In this document: positions 63,100-64,000 of the stretch, one piece after another
Numbering within the stretch: position 1 is the stretch's first letter
Layout: each line of letters starts with the position of its first letter
Source: Acanthosepion pharaonis
Taxonomy: Eukaryota > Mollusca > Cephalopoda > Sepiida > Sepiidae
Reading direction: 5' to 3'
DNA length: 64,000 nucleotides
NCBI GenBank assembly: GCA_903632075.3
Contig: CAHIKZ030004549.1
Location: 291,001 to 355,000, forward strand
Made by a program: the position numbers and the translations under genes
The notes under the pieces: model-generated
What the model was told of the DNA's origin: nothing
The model's database searches: none
What the model saw: the letters and a program-made list of their open reading frames with translations, nothing else

Positions 63100-64000
63100 A
63101 AGTGGACCGAAAAGAGGATTTTTATAAAAAGATTTCTTCTAACCATAAAATAGTTGATTATCTAGACATCACCCTTACCGCAATAATTAAACGTTTAAAC
63201 CATAGCATCAAGACAATGAAACCACCACCTATATTAATGCTACCTCTAACCACCCCTGTGACATTGTGAGATAAATATCCACCATTGTTGGCAGTAGGAT
63301 TAGGCGATTATCGTCCCATATAAACATCTTTAATAAAAATAAAGTATTGTATGAAAATGCTCTCCATAAAAGTGGTCTTAAAAATAAATATCTAACCCCC
63401 CTAGTAACACTGAAATATCTGATGTGAAATGTAGTCTCGGAAATTGAAAAAGAAAAATTCAATGGTTCACCCTGTTCCCCTTCTGCAAAGTGTAAAATAT
63501 TAATATCGGACAGTATTTTCTAAAGTTAATAAACATTTTCACAAAAATAACCCTCTAAGTCAGATCTTCAATAGGAAAACGATTAAAATTAGCTATTCCT
63601 GCACCAATAGCATGTACAAAATTATCAACTCTCATAATAACTATATTTTAAGTAAGTTCAGTGGGATAAATAACAAACCTGGTATTAAACCCTCTTGTAA
63701 TTGTAGAGATAAAGAAAGTTGTCCAGTTGAGGGCAAATGCAGATCTACTAGTGTTATATACCAGACAACCATTTTCCCCCCAAAGAAAATATGAAAAATT
63801 ATAATGTTTACATTGGAATTTCTGCGGGGGAATGTAATGAGATTTTATGCCCATAGATACTCTTTTACCAACCCGAAATTAAAACACAGGACAGTTCTTT
63901 CAAAAAAAAAAAAAAAAAAAAATGGGAATTCAAGGGGAAAAGTCTGAACCCACAGATATATTAGAAGATTATAGGTTCCGCACATACTACTAATAGCCTT
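63100..64000 (+). pseudogene. Penelope-like element, 3' half to GIY-YIG, runs off the window
   Basis: Plus-strand pieces in order: 'VDYLDITL' (about 63157), 'INATSNHPCDIVR' (63235), 'RLSSHINIFNKNKVLYENAL' (63306-63365), 'QIFNRKTIKISYSCTNSMYK' (63562-63621), and the Cys motif 'CNCRDKESCPVEGKCRSTSV' (63699-63758). Then come 'NYNVYIGISAGEC' (63800) with the GIY-YIG tyrosines, 'RYSFTNPKLKHRTVLS' (63855), and 'WEFKGKSLNPQIYW' (63923) after a run of about 20 A. This is the linker after the polymerase followed by the nuclease domain. Stops and frameshifts show it is inactive. It is the most complete Penelope-like copy here and continues past the right edge. Confidence 0.78.

Noticed and set aside
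1..64000. Intact, autonomous mobile element
   Set aside because: Every transposase or reverse-transcriptase reading I followed has truncation, frameshifts, stops or missing catalytic residues.

Overview
The window looks like AT-rich, non-coding nuclear DNA from a mollusc, most likely an octopus or a close cephalopod relative. I infer this from the repeat content, not from a host gene. It is packed with 5'-truncated LINE copies, tRNA-derived SINEs, mariner/Tc1 remnants, Penelope-like fragments, many (AT)n/(TG)n arrays and long A/T homopolymers, and it has no intact gene. Nearly every short open frame is either a decayed transposase or reverse-transcriptase piece or translated low-complexity sequence. 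I found no functional tRNA, rRNA or CRISPR array. I cannot tell an intron from intergenic DNA, because no host exon is certain. Two short frames with splice-like edges (16482-16552 and 45261-45483, both +) are weak exon candidates.

Layout. 1-5.5 kb: SINEs, one fused to a 5S-rRNA-like module, a Penelope-type GIY-YIG remnant, two LINE 3' ends and a perfect 43-bp inverted repeat. 5.5-9.3 kb: AT-rich, nothing recognised. 9.3-14.1 kb: pieces of two LINE families (called A and B here) and tRNA-like SINEs. 16.9-17.9 kb: a mariner remnant beside a non-autonomous insertion with a 10-bp target duplication. 19.2-20.5 kb: a CpG-bearing LTR-like block. 22.8-23.4 and 34.8-35.4 kb: an inverted pair of about 600 bp. 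24.1-25.5 kb: Tc1, LINE A reverse transcriptase and mariner side by side. 25.9-26.5 kb: a C-rich minisatellite. 30.5-36.1 kb: LINE A copies on both strands, one carrying a TIR-bounded insertion. 37-42.2 kb: microsatellites, foldbacks, a pogo-like MITE and a perfect 31-bp x 9 minisatellite. 43-48 kb: a second 5S-tRNA SINE, LINE A, RTE-like and Penelope-like fragments, including a foldback of two Penelope pieces. 49.7-50.7 kb: a nested stack of LINE A, mariner, RTE-like LINE and non-autonomous element. 51-64 kb: more LINE A and Penelope-like pieces, an internally deleted Tc1, foldbacks and, at the right edge, the best-preserved Penelope-like 3' end.

The genes here do not cooperate in a host function. 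What can be read is a history of retroelements and transposons inserting into each other. The most notable items are the chimeric 5S-tRNA SINE, Penelope-like ends with hammerhead-like core motifs, the new-looking 10-bp-TSD element, and the unusually many long inverted repeats, which would form double-stranded RNA if transcribed.
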